A DNA stretch of 64,000 bases, taken from contig OU612069.1 in assembly GCA_914767715.1 (NCBI GenBank), positions 1,178,001 to 1,242,000 of the forward strand, given 5' to 3'. Numbering within the stretch: the stretch's first letter is position 1; each line of letters starts with the position of its first letter. This stretch comes from Membranipora membranacea. Taxonomy: Eukaryota > Bryozoa > Gymnolaemata > Cheilostomatida > Membraniporidae. Made by a program: the position numbers and the translations under genes. Shown in pieces: positions 12,458 through 24,943 of this stretch. The notes beneath the pieces were generated by a model. That model was given only the letters and a program-made list of their open reading frames with translations. It was not told where the DNA came from and searched no databases.

Positions 12458-13773
12458 TTAAATCAGAGACTATAGATATAGAGACCTTCCACTTGCGCAT
12501 AAAATGCGAATAGCAAATCAGAGTTATTTAACGGTCATGCCCACTTCTGGTTGTAAAGTAAGCGTTGCTGCCCTGGATAGCAATGGCTTTCTCAATAAAA
12601 TTTCAGGTTTTTCACCTGAGTTATTTGAGGAAATTAACCACAATCTTGATGACAAAACCTGATCAGACAGCAACAAAGTCACTATCAACTTGATATTGCA
12701 TTCTTAGCCAGAGATCAATATTATACAGGCCTGCATATTTGTGAGAAAGTAAGGGGGGTTGGCAGTATAATCCATCATTGTTGCCCACTGCGATGTAATG
12801 ATGGCCTGACATAGGTTAGCTGCTATGATGAGTTTCATAGACAAAGTTTATCATGTGTGAGGACAAGGGGATACTCTTAGCTAATGTTCATTAAGTCTAA
12901 CAAAATAAATTCAAAAATTTCTTTTCACCTAAGGTCTGTCAACAAGAAGAAGATGCGTCCTTTTTGTTTGGATATCTTCGCTTCTTATTGTATGCGCTAA
13001 GATTTATATAAAAAATCATGGGGGCAGGTACCAACCATACAAAATTACAAACGCATTCAAAACTGAAGTGAGAATGGCGGCATCAGAGTAGAGTGCATCG
13101 TCAGCAGATTCATGCTGTTTTCAAATTCCTTTTAAAACTCTTCTTCTATTCAGCTTACTGACAAACGTAAAAAAATTACTTGCATAGAGGGATAGAAGAC
13201 CTCCCTCTTTGCCTCAAAGTTTGGGGCTATGAAAAGCTTTTTCTAAAACTTGCTTTGAAATTTTGTTTGGGCAGATATAAGATGACTTAGACTTTAGAGA
13301 GTTCAGAGATATCCCTGATTCAGAGCAGTTCAAAGCACATAACTTCAGGCGACAAACACCAATATGCTAGAATAAACCAGAAAAAATTTAATTTTTTGAG
13401 GATGATATTTTTCTCAGGCCTATGCTATAGAAAACTTCTGTGCTGGCCGACTGATGAATTCAATTCAGTCACCAGAACTGGAGAAGATAACATCAGTGCT
13501 TGTCCACAATTAACTATTTTCACAATGAATTGAAATTCAGTTGTCTATGTCCCAGTTGATATTATCGAAAGCTCTGTGTGAATGTACTTATAAAATAAAC
13601 AATTAAAGCGTTCACCTTGTCAATTTTTGATAGTAAATTCATTGCACTGGGTACGCTTACCTCCAAGCGATTACCACCAGAAAGGGGCGGAGCCTAATTT
13701 TCAATGTGTTCTCATCGGTTATATACATTATCATGGTAAGTGGAAGGTCTCATTATTTATAGTCTCTGGTTAA
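12458..13773. mobile_element. Possible terminal-inverted-repeat element of about 1.3 kb
   Basis: Sequence near 12461-12500 (CAGAGACTATA, then GAGACCTTCCACTT) recurs as its reverse complement near 13736-13768. The arms are about 40 bp with several mismatches. There is no coding capacity inside, and the target duplication is not clear. It has a counterpart in the second copy. Confidence 0.45.
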
Positions 13774-15124
13774 ATTACAGTGTCACAATGTGTGTCACAG
13801 CAGGTGCACTGCATGATATTGATTTTCTAATGAATTATAAATCAATATATCATTATTCATCATGCTTTACCCTATTAAATATGGCTCAATGTAGCCTGTC
13901 TTGACAAGACATGCTATAGTGTAATTACCGTGATCTCATAAGTCTTTAGGATTTAATTTTGAGCATAGCAAATTGGTAAAAGTAAGTCTCATAAAAAAAT
14001 TTTTTGTCCATATTATCACTCCCCGCACAAGTAAATCCATGTAGATAGACTACCAAGTGTCTACAATTAATGCTGGATCTGAATTACACTCCATCTTTAA
14101 TGTGAATAAATAATAATCAATGCAAAAAAGAGATGAAGTACAGTTCTCTGCTATCAAAGCATGAGCAAAACTATCTCACTTTTATTACTGCCAGGGGGAT
14201 CTCTAGCTTTTAATTGTGACCCTGCCAACTTTTACTATCCTGTGCAGCACAGCTGCACTCCGAGGGCGTTTGCGCCCGAGCAAACCCAGCTGCTCCATGT
14301 ACCTGGTCGAGCCAATGGTTTAACGACAGTGGAGAATAGTGCTGAGGTCAAGGAATGGGGTGCCTTTTTTTAACTCACACAGGCTTATAGATGAGGCACA
14401 CTCAAGAATGGAATTCGGGGAATCGGGAAAACTCTGACTCCTACAACCAAACTGTTATTAAGGTGTTTATGACAAAGCCTGCTCCAGATATCTGATGCAA
14501 TTGAAAAAGAAATCCTTGGCTGAGTTTAATTTGGTATGGCAACATTGGAATTAAAATAAATTATCTACATTATTTAAACTGTACGGGCAAACAACTGGGT
14601 TCGGGGCCGAGCCCCGGCCCCCAAAGCCTAGAGAGCAATTTTGGGCCCTCAAAATTGAATTGAATGGGATTTGGAGGAGTTTACAAGCAGATTACTAAAA
14701 GCATAAAGCAGTCAACCTAGATATGCCATCTTCGGCCGCGATCGTCATCTCGACTGCCATTAAGGGCTGGATTTTGTTTGGTATGATTTATCTCATCATA
14801 CATTCAAGGTGCATGTCGATTGTATCAGAGAGAATTATCTCTGATTGGATTAAGCATGACATAAATAGTCCAATTTTAATCCACATGACAACACCCTAAT
14901 CAGATACCTATATATCAATGATGTGTTCTTTCTGCGAGAGATAAATTTATTAAACTTCAGCAGACACAGCTGGATTTCATGGTGAAAAAAACTATGGAGT
15001 TCTTGCTGACTTAGAACAAGGGAAAATCACAGATAACTAAGGGCTAATAAATTTTGTGTAAATTGTGGCCTCAGTTCAGTTGGTTTGTTGACACCCTTTG
15101 ATTATTTTCAATAACACTTTCAAT

Positions 15125-15272
15125 GGGATGGGGAGATGGCGCAATTGGTTAGCGCGCTTGCTATTCACTGCCAGGCGATTAGTGCCGCAGGAGTTTTGGG
15201 TTCGAGTCCCACTGGGGGAGTTTTCATTGTTGATTGTTCCAGCCCCCAGCACCCTCGGGTGTATACCTCTTC
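15125..15272 (+). mobile_element. tRNA-derived SINE, copy 1 of the duplicated block
   Basis: A tRNA-like head carries A-box region TGGCGCAATTGGTTAGCGCG and B-box GGGTTCGAGTCCCAC. The body ending GTGTATACCTCT is the same as in the SINE at 3115. The acceptor stem does not pair. Apparent open frames across it are by-products of the tRNA sequence. Confidence 0.75.
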
Positions 15273-15391
15273 TATTATATAACTTGGAGTCAGATGAGTG
15301 GCCAGGCCAAACCGTATACTAGGATCCGGCAGTGCTTCTGTACCATGACTGTCAACAGTACTGTACATGTCAGTACATATGTGGCAGTTTT

Positions 15392-15765
15392 TTGGGCTTA
15401 ATCAGTACAGTGAACACTATACCCCCATATTTACACACAATATAAAAACGTCTCCAGTACAGAAGTGGTGATTTATTGGGCTTGATCAGTACAGTGAACA
15501 CTATACCCACAGTCCGCTGTATCACTGTTAACCGTCCTGTACAAGTCAGTTAACTGCCAGCTCCATACACACTTGATTAGTGAAAAGATGAATATTTACA
15601 CACAATATAAAAACGTCTCCACCACAGAAGTGGTGATTTATTGGGCTTAATCAGTACAGTGAACACTATACCCCCATATTTACACACAATATAAAAACGT
15701 CTCCAGTACAGAAGTGGTGATTTATTGGGCTTAATCAGTACAGTAAACACTATACCCTATGTCTA
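15392..15765. repeat. Array of an approximately 84-bp unit, about four copies
   Basis: The unit contains CAGTACAGTGAACACTATAC, ATATTTACACACAATATAAA and AAGTGGTGATTTATTGGGCTT. Three units are nearly complete; one is interrupted by a unique stretch at about 15510-15590. Confidence 0.85.
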
Positions 15766-16202
15766 CATCATACATGAGCATTCCTGAATTTTCCCAGAGG
15801 AGCTTTGAAATATTAATTTTCGAAAAAGTGCGTTACTACGGCAGTGCTAGCTATCTTAATTCAAAAATAATTGCTCTGTTGGTTCTCTTCCAAGGAACAT
15901 TTTGAGCTTTATTGTTGCTAGTTTGCTTTCAAATACAAATTCATTCAAATCCTATCCAATATGTTATCACATCTATAAGATCATGTCGCCACACTAACTT
16001 GGAGGTTAAGCTGTTCAGCTTGTAGTGGTATAAGACTGAGTCTTCATGAGAGCAGCTTAGAAGAGCGGTCATGGCTCATCCTGACCAAGATTAATTTGTG
16101 AGATCAGCTCCTCACCAACCTGCAATATAATATACGTCAGTATATAATTAATCCATCTATCAGCAAACATGACTCACATTACAATCTCTTAGCAGTCACA
16201 GA

Positions 16203-16535
16203 ACTGTGTATCAGACACTGTGACACTGTGTATCAGACACTGTGACGCTGTGTATCAGACACTGTTACACTGTGTATCAGGCAGTGTGACACTGTGTATC
16301 AGGCAGTGTGACACTGTGTACCAGGCACTGTGACACTGTGTATCAGGCACTGCGATGCTGTGTATCAGGCAGTGTGACACTGTGTATCAGGCACTGTGAC
16401 ACTGTGTATCAGGCACCGTGACGCTGTGTATCAGGCACTGTGACACTGTGTATCAGGCAGTGTGACACTGTGTATCAGGCAGTGTGACACTGTGTATCAG
16501 GCACTGTGACACTGTGTATCAGGCACTGTGACACT
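16203..16535. repeat. 22-bp minisatellite, about 15 units
   Basis: The unit is close to CTGTGTATCAGGCACTGTGACA, with variants GACACT, GGCAGT and GACGCT. The equivalent array in the second copy is about 110 bp longer, or five units. Confidence 0.95.
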
Positions 16536-16673
16536 GACTATCAGTGCCAAAGTTCTTTGTTGGCAAGAATCTGAGAGACCTGCAACATGACTGAGACTAA
16601 ATGTTATGACATTAACTGCGATCTGATTCTGACAGCTAAACTTTAACCTTTGTATATAAAACTCATCACTGAC

Positions 16674-17132
16674 CTTTCTCCCCTCAGTTCAGTCATCTTC
16701 TCATCCGTATTTTCCATAACTCTCTTGTGATTGGCTCTCCTACCCTCAAATGCCTGATTGGATAGACTGCATGATAAAGCCTTAAAAAGAAAAAATCTGG
16801 CATGTTGGAAGTTATTTACCGGTATAATGATAGTGGAATCAGAATAAGTCAAGACAACTAACACTCATTCTAATTATGTTTTACATGATTTAATGATCGG
16901 ATGAGGAAGGGTTTTTAATGTTATGGGGATTTAGGTCTGCAGAGAAATCAGGTGGATTATTTACCTTCTGAGCCAGGACATCCTCAACCCTCCTGACCTC
17001 AGCTATAAAATCCTGTACTTGATCTGATAGTTGTGTTCTCTCATCTATTAACTCTTTGATATCATTACTAAGTCTCTGTGTCTCAGCAGTCATGTTGGTC
17101 AGATCATCCTCTAGTAACCCGTTCTCTCTGTA
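16674..17132 (-). CDS. Coiled-coil protein gene, copy 1 (partial model)
   Basis: Two exons are supported on the minus strand. 16965-17132 is 56 codons, AG/GT bordered, phase 0 at both ends, rich in heptads (ETQRLSNDIKELIDERTQ, then AEVRRVEDVLAQK). 16674-16780 follows with RRANHKRVMENTDEKMTELR and ends in phase 2. A phase-compatible last exon may start at about 16589, just outside the minisatellite, and stop inside it. The 5' exons were not found. Both exons are kept almost unchanged in the second copy. Strong heptads and many Glu/Lys residues suggest a structural or adaptor protein; I do not recognise the family. Confidence 0.6.
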
Positions 17133-17216
17133 CTGAGATAAAACATGTGTATGATCAGTCAGGTGGTAGACACATAACACAATTAGCACTAATAGTTGTG
17201 GAGGGAGGGAATAATA

Positions 17217-17343
17217 ATGTCAAATAGTGATTTCTTCCAGTATGAAGAGCCAGAATTATGTTCGGACAAATCTGCAGATATCTGGGTTTATAGAAAAATC
17301 AGGGTATCAAGTGATGACGACATACTAGCTGCTGAGGAAACTA
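17217..17343 (+). CDS. Possible first exon of a small plus-strand gene, divergent from the coiled-coil gene
   Basis: An ATG-started frame (MSNSDFFQYEEPELC, then YRKIRVSSDD) runs to a GT donor at 17344. A candidate second exon after the AG at about 17434 would give a short product ending in WESPAP. The second copy at 43911 keeps the frame but differs at seven bases, all of which change the amino acid. That is weak support for a constrained protein. Confidence 0.3.
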
Positions 17344-17423
17344 GTGAGTACCACTATAGAACAATATTATCAGTCATAATTTCACATAAAATGTATGACA
17401 TGCTTCACAGGCATTTCACTTAA

Positions 17424-18477
17424 CTACAACAATAGTTTTCCGTGACACAAACTTGTATAAATGTGAAAGTAAAAGTGATGGACAAAAGTGGGAGTCACCC
17501 GCTCCTTGACATTAGGAGGACAACTCTAAATAGCTCCAGTCATCCATATTCAGGTTAGTTAATAAGTTTGGATTAGCTAGTTACGGGTTGGCATAATTTT
17601 ACCTGGTGCTTTATTCTGGCTAGCTGACGTGAGATTTCCTAGCGAATAAAGAGAGTGTGAAATTTCAAGCTAGCTTCCATTTCAAGTCTGCACAAATGGA
17701 AAACTTGCCAGCGCTATGTTTGTAGATCATGGATTATCACAAAACTCGTCCCAATCCATCTAGTTAGACGATATATTGTATATGTGAGCTTGAACTCTTT
17801 TCCTCCTATTGGCTAGTTTTTGTAGTGAGGAAAATTAGGAAGTTGAGGTCCCGGTCAGGATAAAACCTTCAACAGTAATATATAGATAAGATGTTGTACT
17901 AACTAAGGGGCATGAACTGAAATCTTACAACATATGAGACTGACATCAGCTCTAAGCGTACTAATACATATGTGTTATTCTTTGCTCTGACAAGGATAGG
18001 GAGCAGGGCAAAATTCAATGTTTCAATGACATAAAATGCGATAGAATGGATCCTTCCAGTCAGGGTTTTATTCCGATAACCTAGAACGAACCAGATGACA
18101 GAGCTATGTATAGCAATGTTTGCATGCTACCTTCTCAAAGTTTGAGCTAACCTGGTGTGCAAATGATCTAGCAAGCGGTAGTTAAACTCCTCTGGACAAG
18201 CGGGAAAATAACTGTAATAGATGAAGTAGTAGATAATATCAAGCAATTATGCAGATGTGACTCTTTGTTAAGGTAGAAAGCCTCAGTTGCTCTATCAGCA
18301 TATCAATGGCTACAAGATGTGTGTGAAAGTAGATCATCTCAGTTATAATAATGACAATAATGTAACTGACAAATATTCCAAAAAATTGTAGCAATTTTGT
18401 TAATGAACTAAGCCGCATCTTCATAATTATGTACTATCATTCATAGCTTTGTTTATTCTATATATTATCTCCTCTAG
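17424..18477. other. Non-coding stretch between two candidate exons
   Basis: AT-rich sequence with diverged similarity to about 44.5-46.08 kb in the second copy. No other exon is convincing. Confidence 0.4.
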
Positions 18478-18640
18478 CCGGAAATTGAACACAAGGTTAG
18501 CTAAAGCTTTAAAGAGGTGGCTTCCAAACCTTGATACAGCTCTGAGAACTGGTATGTTCCAGGTCGTCGTTAGCCACTGGGTTGTCTCTGATCAGATTGT
18601 CTGTTGGGTCGGAACAAAATATTTACAATGCCAGCTCACT
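18478..18640 (+). CDS. Candidate exon of unknown protein, conserved in both duplicate copies
   Basis: A 54-codon block with AG before it (tctctag) and GTAAGT after it encodes LAKALKRWLPNLD and SDQIVCWVGTKYLQCQ. The copy at 46080 keeps the frame and acceptor and most of the residues (LSKALKRWLPNLD) although its surroundings are diverged. A later conserved patch (THQPIWAK, at about 19565 and 46345) could be a following exon. Family not recognised; start and end of the gene not determined. Confidence 0.4.
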
Positions 18641-18799
18641 GTAAGTACATATCGAGATAATATAATTAAAGTGAAACTAATTTATTTTCACATACCATAC
18701 ATAGATATCAATTTTCAGGACATTAGATCTGATATGACCTATTGTATCAGTATATTCAGAATATCTGATTCTAACCATTTTACACTTGTAGCACCATAA

Positions 18800-21700
18800 T
18801 TACTTAGCTTTCTTCTATCCATACACTGTTACACACCCAGTCATATGCAGCAAGGCAATTATGTGCTAGTGTCAATTTAGCCACCGAAGTGGGCACTCTA
18901 GTGTGTACGTCACCATCACACCACTGATTTTATGAGATACAATATCTTACATCAGTACAGCAGACGCTGACTTTGTTACTATGTCAGCAGATCATACTCA
19001 ACATTCTATTTAACCGTACTGTTTTCTATTCTACCAAACGGCTAACATCTACAATAGTTATAAAGATCTACATCTATACGTTAATCATTAGACCAGATCT
19101 TAACTATTTATCCTACCTACCGTTAGCAGTAGCGACCAGACAACTAACATTAGATCCTTGGATCAAATAGTAGGTCGATTAGAAGACCAGATCTTAACTA
19201 TTTATCCTACCTACTGTATGTTAACGGAGGGGCAGTATTTTTGTAAGTGTAATAATAATTATCATGTAACATCATTCTTTGCATTCAAATGTTTCATTCA
19301 ATATGAATCGAATCGAATAGCAAGCAACACCTAACGTTATTGACAGCATAATAATTAATAATATCAAATTGCATTTCGCTGAGGCTGATTTTTCATACAT
19401 ATAGCACCTTTGCTTTGTATCATCACCACACTATGCCAGTTTTATTATTTACTTTGAATTTTATTATTCAGGGTACCAGCTCGTGATATTACACAAATAA
19501 ACGTCTGTGTTGCTAAAACTCTCCTGATATATTAACATACCGGTACACCTATATCAAACTCACCCACCAGCCAATCTGGGCCAAGGCTAGGTTATCACTT
19601 GCTTGGAAGCAAACTACTGACTGGTGGTTTCTATTCCATCACCTATCTTGAGGTCAACTGATGGTACCCATCCTATTAATACAAATAAGTTTTCATTCTA
19701 GACTGACCTAAAGTAAGGTTACTTACTTATCTACTTTGGTATTGTTGAGCTCATATGACAATGGATGGAATTCATTCTACAAACCAGCTCACTCTAACCT
19801 AGCCTTTCTTGACAAGTTTTGTAGTGGGTAGGGGGTACAAAGCTTGTCAACTGTTGCCAACAAGCTGTCGGGAAGTGAGTTATACCCCTGTTGTAAATGA
19901 TTGGACTGTTTTCTCTCCCTTATTTAAAGAGGGGACAACTCATCTTCTCTACAGTTTGTTTGCAAAAGTTGACAAGTTCTCCCCGCCCAACAACAAAGCT
20001 AGCCAAGACAGGCAAACTCAAACCTATCCTCTGACCTAAGCCTTTCTTCTGCTCAGGGACATAAAAATCCATCTTTTCACACTTGAGGTGTCAATCATCA
20101 TGTCAAATAAGAGTTCAGTAATCTGGTGGTATGCCCGTGGTATGTCAGGCCATTGAATGTAACTATGCCCTCACAAGTCACAGCATGTCGGCAGTCATTA
20201 CAAAACTTACCAAGTTCTGAAAGGTACATAACACATCTCACAACACTTGCCGCCAGCGACAGTTTTTAGTGCCCATTCATGACAGCATAAATTTGTGTAA
20301 TATTGAATAAACGATCATGCAGACTAGGATTGTTATTATACCTGATCCAAGATAACCAACGGGCTTGCAGACCGGGAACTAGGACCGAGTAGAGTGATGC
20401 AAGGAGTAACCGCGGGGTGGAGTGTACTTCATCTGAAAATAATAGTCTTATATTTTAATTTTTTTTTCAATTTCATTACATATATTTCATTAGTTGGATA
20501 ATGAAAATTTAATATTTGGGCTGTTCGTTAAATTGGCTTATTGAAAAGGGAATGGGCCCACAGGTCAACATATTGCAATTATAATTCAATGTACGATCTG
20601 TTGACTGAATGAAAGGGCATACTCTATTCAAAGTATCATAACAAAAGAACATGAAAGGGGCCCACAACTCGGATTGCTAACCCTAATGTCTTATTTAACT
20701 AATGCTGTGAACATAGGACTGCTGCAGTTCCTGAATTTGGGCATGGAATCAGGAATGCGGCAGTCCTACGGCTGTGAATGTTGATTCCAACCATGCATAA
20801 GCCCATAGTACACCTTGAGCTTCATTGTATCCACTGCTAAGCTGTGGAATAATTTGTCTTGTGATTGCTCACTACTTGTAGGTCCACCAGTGGCAGGTTA
20901 AGGTTCCAGCATATGGCGAAGACCTGAAACAGTCGCTGGAACCTTCAACCAGAAGAAGCCATCAACCTCCAAGTAGCAAGTAAGTAGGTACACTCTCTAC
21001 CTGGACTTACTGTACTCAATGAACTAAGGTTTAGTTCATTGCTGTACTGACAGACAAACTTAAACTCGGCACTAACTATTTCACTTGTTATAATTATAGT
21101 TACAAGCATTACAAGCCAGCTTTGTTTCTTCCAGCCACATCTTGGCATATGTGGCTAATTACTGATATTAATATGACTACAACTTACATCAGATCAACTA
21201 ATCGTTCAATTAATTACTGCCTAGTTTAGAGTTGTATCCATTTGTTTAGAAGTGGAATGGCCAGTTGAGGATTCAGTAGGTTAGTTAGCACACCGATTTC
21301 GAGATTACACTATTAACATATGAATCTCTTATCGATCGATGACGTGATATACATGCAATAGTGTATCACGTCATCAGTGTGGTTAGTTAGGGCAACTCAT
21401 AGAGTTAGGGATAACTCTATGGGGCAACTCAAACAACGCTTAGTTTTAGTTGTTATTATTTTGTTTTTCCCTCAACAACAGCTACTCAAGCCATAACATT
21501 ATCAATATTGTCTTTTTTGTCAGGTGTAATTTCATTGGCTGTCTTTTGTGAGAGAAATCATAGTGTATAAGTAGTTGTTTTCTCATGTCTTTAAAGAAGA
21601 CAGCTACTGATGTGATATGTGGTTGGATGCTAATCGCAAGGTGGTTCAACTTAGCCCAGCTAAGATTTATATCAGTATGCAAGAAGGTTTAGATGTAAAT

Positions 21701-22180
21701 AATAATTACCAGAGAGATAGATGTCGAGTGAGTCAGTCAGTATGTCCAGGGGAGAGTATGAATGGAATGGATTGGATACCAATGGTGTACGATAAGTGTG
21801 TAACCTTGTTAGGTCAGATAAGTGAGCTAGTTAGTTGTAATGGCCAGTTGACCATCTGTATGTATGCTCGATATATGTATCGGAATACCACCAGTCATGG
21901 GTTTTCCCGGCGAAGCCGATGGCATCCCAGAATGTCAGTCAGGGTTTTCTGAGTATGTGTCAGCGACAGCCCAGAACGCGCCAGTTCCCAGAGCAATGCC
22001 AATGTTTTTAGCCAACCTTTTCCGAGTTACAACTTAAATAGTGTGCTATTGTGCTGGCTGGAGGAGATAATGACTGGAATAAATACAGTTGAGAATAGCA
22101 TACAGTAATTATGATGATGACTCAGTAGCTATCAATGCAGAAAGCCCTAGTTGAGTGTAATAATATTTTAATTACTACAG
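18800..22180. other. Intergenic region with diverged similarity to 46.3-47.9 kb
   Basis: Several blocks match the second copy at lower identity, for example around 19560-19680 and 21440-21610. A 28-bp segment starting AGATCTTAACTATTTATCC is repeated at about 19095 and 19190. A 12-bp inverted repeat (GATGACGTGATA / TATCACGTCATC) lies at 21338-21375. Short open frames here have no family resemblance or splice support. Confidence 0.45.
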
Positions 22181-22230
22181 TACAGGTTGTGTGTTAAAGT
22201 ATCTCAACTGACAAATTAATTCGTTCTAAT

Positions 22231-23735
22231 TTATTTATTTACCGATTCAAAGAGCGCTACTGTTGAGCAAGAGAATTGTTTTTTACTTAATACATGTAGC
22301 AAGAGTTTATGATTTACGGTATCGAACGCTTTCCTTACGTCTAGGGATAGAGCCCCAATGTAGCACGGAGCTGGTTGGTCAAGTTTGATTTTCCATTTCT
22401 GAAGCACAGATAGCAAACTGTTTATCAGAGAGCAGGTTATGTTGTTCAATGAAGTTTACCGTCTGGTTTTTCATGTCTAGTTCAAATATTTTTGATAGAA
22501 TTGGTAAGGATGATATAGGTCTATAGTTTGATGGGTTTGTTTTGTCCCCTTTTTTTAATATTGGGGTGACAAGAGCTGATTTTAGGTAATGAGGAAATAT
22601 CGAGTTTTGGTAACATTTATTAGTGAGAAGACTGAGATGGTAGGCAATAAGGTCTACAATAATTTTATATATCATTGCAGGCATTTCATGTATACCACCA
22701 CGTTTTTCTGGCTTGAGTGACCTTATCAGGTCAGCGACCGTTCTGCTAGTTATTAGCTGAAACGTGAACCTACATAGGTTAGTTTCTCCTGTTCGATTGA
22801 CATGAATTGCAGGATCAAATTTTGATTTTCCAGCGACTGTCACAAAAAATCATTTAGAGCACAGGCTATGTCCTCTTCTTTGGTGATTGTTACGCTCCTG
22901 TGGTTTAATTGTTCAATAGATGTATTTCCTTTTCCCCTTTTGGTCAAGGATTTAAGACATGCATGGAAACTTTTGTCACTATGTGAGAGGGATTGACTAA
23001 TGCAGTGTTTTTTTGCAATTCGAATCTGATTAGTAACATAATTTCTGAATTTCTTGTATTGTTCAATTTGGGCATCAGTCTGAGGGGCTTTGGATTTGTA
23101 TACTCGATTGTGATAAGTAGTTTTAAGAGTAATGAGACAAAGTATATCTGGTGTTATCCATTGGCTTTTCTTATTACGCACCCTTATTGTTTTTTCTGGA
23201 GCATGCTTTTCTACGATGTCACTGATTGATTTGTCAAACCTTTCAATGTGTTCATGGATTGACAGAGGTGATTTGCTGCATGGTTAGCTGTAAGCAGTCA
23301 TTATAAAAGAGCAACGGGTCAAGCTGCTTGAAATTTCTGGTTTTGATCAGCTTACGCACCTGCTTGTCAGGTTTAATCTTCTTAATTTGAAGGAATGTGG
23401 CATAATGATCAGATATAGTGTTGTCACATGTCAATATTTTACAAGCTATCGCTGTTAGATAACAATTAAAATATTGCGATCTAAAAGGCTTTCGTTGCCA
23501 AGGTGACTGGTGAATGATGAGCCCACCACTACCTGCTTAAGGCCTGCAGTAGTGAGACCTTGTTGGATATGCTGTTTTTCTTTGGAATTTGAGTTGTAGT
23601 TAATATTAAAATAACCTAGAAGTATGACTCTTTTTCCAATAAATAGTTGTTGATGCAGAATATCGCTCAGCAATGTTATGAAATTATCTTTATCTGTATC
23701 TGGTTGGAGGTAAATTGAAGCTACTATCAGGCACT
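22231..23735 (-). mobile_element. Fragment of a non-LTR retrotransposon (LINE), truncated at both ends
   Basis: On the minus strand the endonuclease end is seen first (VASIYLQPDT, then VILLGYFNIN and an SDHY motif). The linker and the start of reverse transcriptase follow (VTPILKKGDKTNPSNYRPIS, ALSLDVRKAFDTVNHKLLL). The catalytic YADD block and everything after it are missing, as is the protein start. At least three frame breaks separate the pieces. It looks CR1/L2-like from motif order. The matching region of the second copy (about 47.9 kb) has no such insert. Confidence 0.88.
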
Positions 23736-24943
23736 CACTCCCCGGGGAGGGGGGGGGGGGCGTCGGACGAGGGGCAAAAGTCTGGGGGGCTCAGACTACG
23801 TTGTTTTTATTGTGACCCAAACAGAATCGCATAGCTGTCTTAGCTTTTTCATTTGCATCCCAGGATAATTTCAGCACCATTTGTCTTTGTACTCTCATGA
23901 CACCATACGCCAGTGCCAAACACCAACTTCACTTTGACAAAGTGTTAAAAACCTACAATGACAATTACCGGTTGGGTGGTAGGTGGTGGTGGTAGATAAC
24001 AAATTGTATATATTCTGGTAGTAATAGTTTGTATAAATAATTTGTTCTATATTCCAGTTAATTAGATAATTTATTCGTATTTAATTATAAAAAGAGTTGA
24101 TTTCCACATTGGTTGCTCATGATTTTCATCTACAGGTCTTTCATTGATACATAGGTCCCAGTATCTTAATCATAGATACATAGGTCCCAGTATCTTAATC
24201 AGGACTGCCATATCTACACTTATCAAACACGACAATGTGATACTGATGTAAACATTCATAGATACGTAGGTCCCAGTATCTTAATCATAGATACATAGGT
24301 CCCAGTATCTTAATCATAGATACATAGGTCCCAGTATCTTAATCAGGACTGCCATATCTACACTTATCAAACACGACAATGTGATACTGATGTAAACATT
24401 CATAGATACATAGGTCCCAGTATCTTAATCAGGATTGTCATATCTACACTTATCAAACAGGACATATGATACTGACGTAAGAATTCATGGGTAACCTGCA
24501 GCTGTTCTGACTTTTTGTCACCATTCGTGTTTATTATGATGTGATTAAAATATATGCTCAGGTGTGAAATTAAACCATAGCTGTGAGATATAAATTACAA
24601 AAGTAATATTGATCAAATTTAATTTGTCAAGTATAAGATAACAAAAACTGCAGAAGAACATGGCTTCCAGCATAGAGCAAAAATACCTACATATGTATCA
24701 AATGTATATAAATCATAACTTTGTGATATAGTTGTAATAGTCTCATGATCCTTCAATTTGACTACAATCGCTTCCCATGGAAGTAAATCCACTGACAAAA
24801 TTTATTATATCATTCTGCTGGTTCCTCAGAAAACATATTCGTTTCTAGTTATTTGTTTCTGTACTATTTATATACAAAACCATTGCTGGTTGTCTATGGA
24901 AAAGTTCAGAATGTTATAGTTGGTTTTGAAGCGGGTAAACCTA
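23736..24943. other. Intergenic region below the 3' end of gene B
   Basis: Contains a G-run at about 23748, a tandem repeat array (listed separately) and AT-rich sequence leading to the stop of gene B. The segment 24500-24940 has a diverged copy at about 48.1-48.5 kb. Confidence 0.5.
24150..24440. repeat. Tandem repeats of a 26-bp unit and a longer compound unit
   Basis: GATACATAGGTCCCAGTATC followed by TTAATC occurs six times. It alternates with a segment containing CATATCTACACTTATCAAAC and ACGACAATGTGATACTGATG. The second copy at 47940-48070 has only about one and a half compound units. Confidence 0.88.

Larger units (their letters stand above)
9645..16202. other. Upstream flank of gene A, mostly non-coding; copy 1 of the duplicated block
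   Basis: No convincing exon is visible. It holds a 94-bp tandem duplication, a 124-bp hairpin, a possible inverted-repeat element, a SINE and an 84-bp repeat array, listed separately. A 70-codon frame at 14161-14373 is identical in the second copy, but so is the surrounding DNA, so that is not evidence of coding. The promoter of gene A should lie at the low-coordinate end of this stretch; I see no clear core-promoter motif. Confidence 0.5.

Noticed and set aside
14161-14373. 70-codon open frame, identical at 40745-40957
   Set aside because: The whole surrounding block is nearly identical between copies, so identity is not evidence of coding. No splice borders or family resemblance.
15098-15322. 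Open frames across the tRNA-like SINE on both strands
   Set aside because: They arise from the tRNA-derived sequence itself and appear wherever the SINE is present.
16203-16535. CRISPR array
   Set aside because: Repeats are directly adjacent without unique spacers, in a eukaryotic setting. It is a minisatellite.
20945-21148. 67-codon minus-strand frame with a hydrophobic N-terminal stretch
   Set aside because: Resembles a signal peptide, but there is no downstream domain, splice support or conserved copy.
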